Shown one piece after another: positions 13,655-13,910 of a stretch of DNA of 13,910 nt (position 1 is the stretch's first letter; each line of letters opens with the position of its first letter). The notes beneath the pieces are model-generated. The model had not been told where the DNA came from. It saw only the letters and a program-made list of their open reading frames with translations, and did not search any database. The stretch is from the NCBI GenBank assembly GCA_910577575.1, contig CAJTOG010000052.1, positions 1-13,910 on the forward strand, read 5' to 3'. Source of the DNA: an uncultured Ruminococcus sp. Its GTDB lineage: Bacteria > Bacillota > Clostridia > Oscillospirales > Ruminococcaceae. A program made the position numbers and the translations under genes.

Positions 13655-13910
13655 ACGAAAGACGGCTTACATAATTCTGTTTCATCTGTATTGGGGAGTG
13701 AACATAACGTTTTAAAGTTATTGATGCGTCCGCATGACCGAGCAGTTCGCTCAGAGTTTTTGCATCAAAACCGTTTTCAACACATACAGTCGCATAAATG
13801 TGTCTAAGGAGATGAAAATTGACATTTCTGATACCACATAATTTCAGAATTGCTTTGAAACGATTCTGCATTGTTCTCGGTTCTTTTGGTTTGCTTTTTT
13901 CTGTGATGAT
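13644..13910 (-). CDS. Tyrosine recombinase/integrase, C-terminal catalytic end (partial)
   Basis: The frame stays open to the right edge of the window, so the N-terminal part lies outside and the ATG at 13871 is internal. Visible catalytic motifs of XerC/XerD-type recombinases are HLLRHIYAT (second conserved Arg), LGHAD (Leu-Gly-His) and RYVHSP with the nucleophilic Tyr, followed by a short basic tail. Such enzymes integrate and excise mobile elements or resolve dimers. The spacing LxRHxxAT - LGHxD - Y is typical of phage and integrative-element integrases of Firmicutes. It reads toward the agr-like locus but is closed by its own terminator, so it is probably a separate unit. It may mark the edge of an integrated element. 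No attachment site can be identified. Confidence 0.85.
   Translation of the reverse strand: MITEKSKPKEPRTMQNRFKAILKLCGIRNVNFHLLRHIYATVCVENGFDAKTLSELLGHADASITLKRYVHSPIQMKQNYVSRLSLTA

Noticed and set aside
13631..13666. Short repeat GACGGCT at 13631 and near 13661 as an integrase attachment site
   Set aside because: The repeats are only 7 bases, one is part of the recombinase terminator stem, and no matching copy at another element edge can be seen in the window.

Overview
The window looks like a chromosomal stretch from an anaerobic, low-GC, fibre-degrading Firmicute of the Ruminococcus/Oscillospiraceae type. This is an inference from the AT-rich DNA, AGGAGG ribosome binding sites, a type I dockerin at the left edge, and an agr-type peptide-signalling locus. 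No rRNA or tRNA is present to fix the taxon.

Left part (1-1951, + strand): the dockerin-bearing C-terminus of a truncated, probably extracellular enzyme, then a strong sigma-A promoter, a complete ThrE/YjjP-YjjB-type exporter gene and a perfect 16-bp bidirectional terminator. Between about 1950 and 3660 lies a gene graveyard on the + strand: broken unrecognised reading frames, a frameshifted fragment resembling a type II restriction endonuclease, a short hypothetical protein and a doubtful companion frame.

Centre (3662-10535, - strand): one very large secreted RHS/YD-repeat polymorphic-toxin-type gene (WapA-like layout), about 2,290 codons if joined. Its order is signal peptide, five EF-hand/dockerin-like calcium loops, a beta-rich region, an RHS start region, YD repeats, an RHS core ending in DPSGH, and a HINT autoprocessing domain ending in HNNC. 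One extra base near 5085-5086 splits it in two. Only 13 residues follow the HINT domain, so no toxin tip is visible in frame.

Right part (10782-13494, - strand, upstream of the RHS gene in the same direction): a recognisable agr-like quorum-sensing locus in the order response regulator, sensor kinase, terminator, tandem operator plus promoter, autoinducer-peptide gene, agrB. The regulator is almost intact but appears to have lost its ATG (now ATA). The kinase carries three in-frame TAA codons and about three single-base frameshifts. The peptide gene has a stop directly after its start codon and another inside the signal core. agrB has lost the segment that should hold its catalytic His and Cys. 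The promoter between kinase and peptide gene is intact and carries two 16-bp direct repeats exactly 21 bp apart, as expected for a LytTR regulator. At the right edge is the C-terminal catalytic half of a tyrosine recombinase, also on the - strand.

Overall reading: a contact-type RHS toxin gene sits beside a dead peptide-signalling locus, near an integrase. The agr genes carry many lesions while the neighbouring 5.4-kb RHS frame and 1.3-kb exporter are clean, which argues for real gene decay over uniformly poor sequence. The isolated single-base lesions in the RHS gene could still be sequencing errors.
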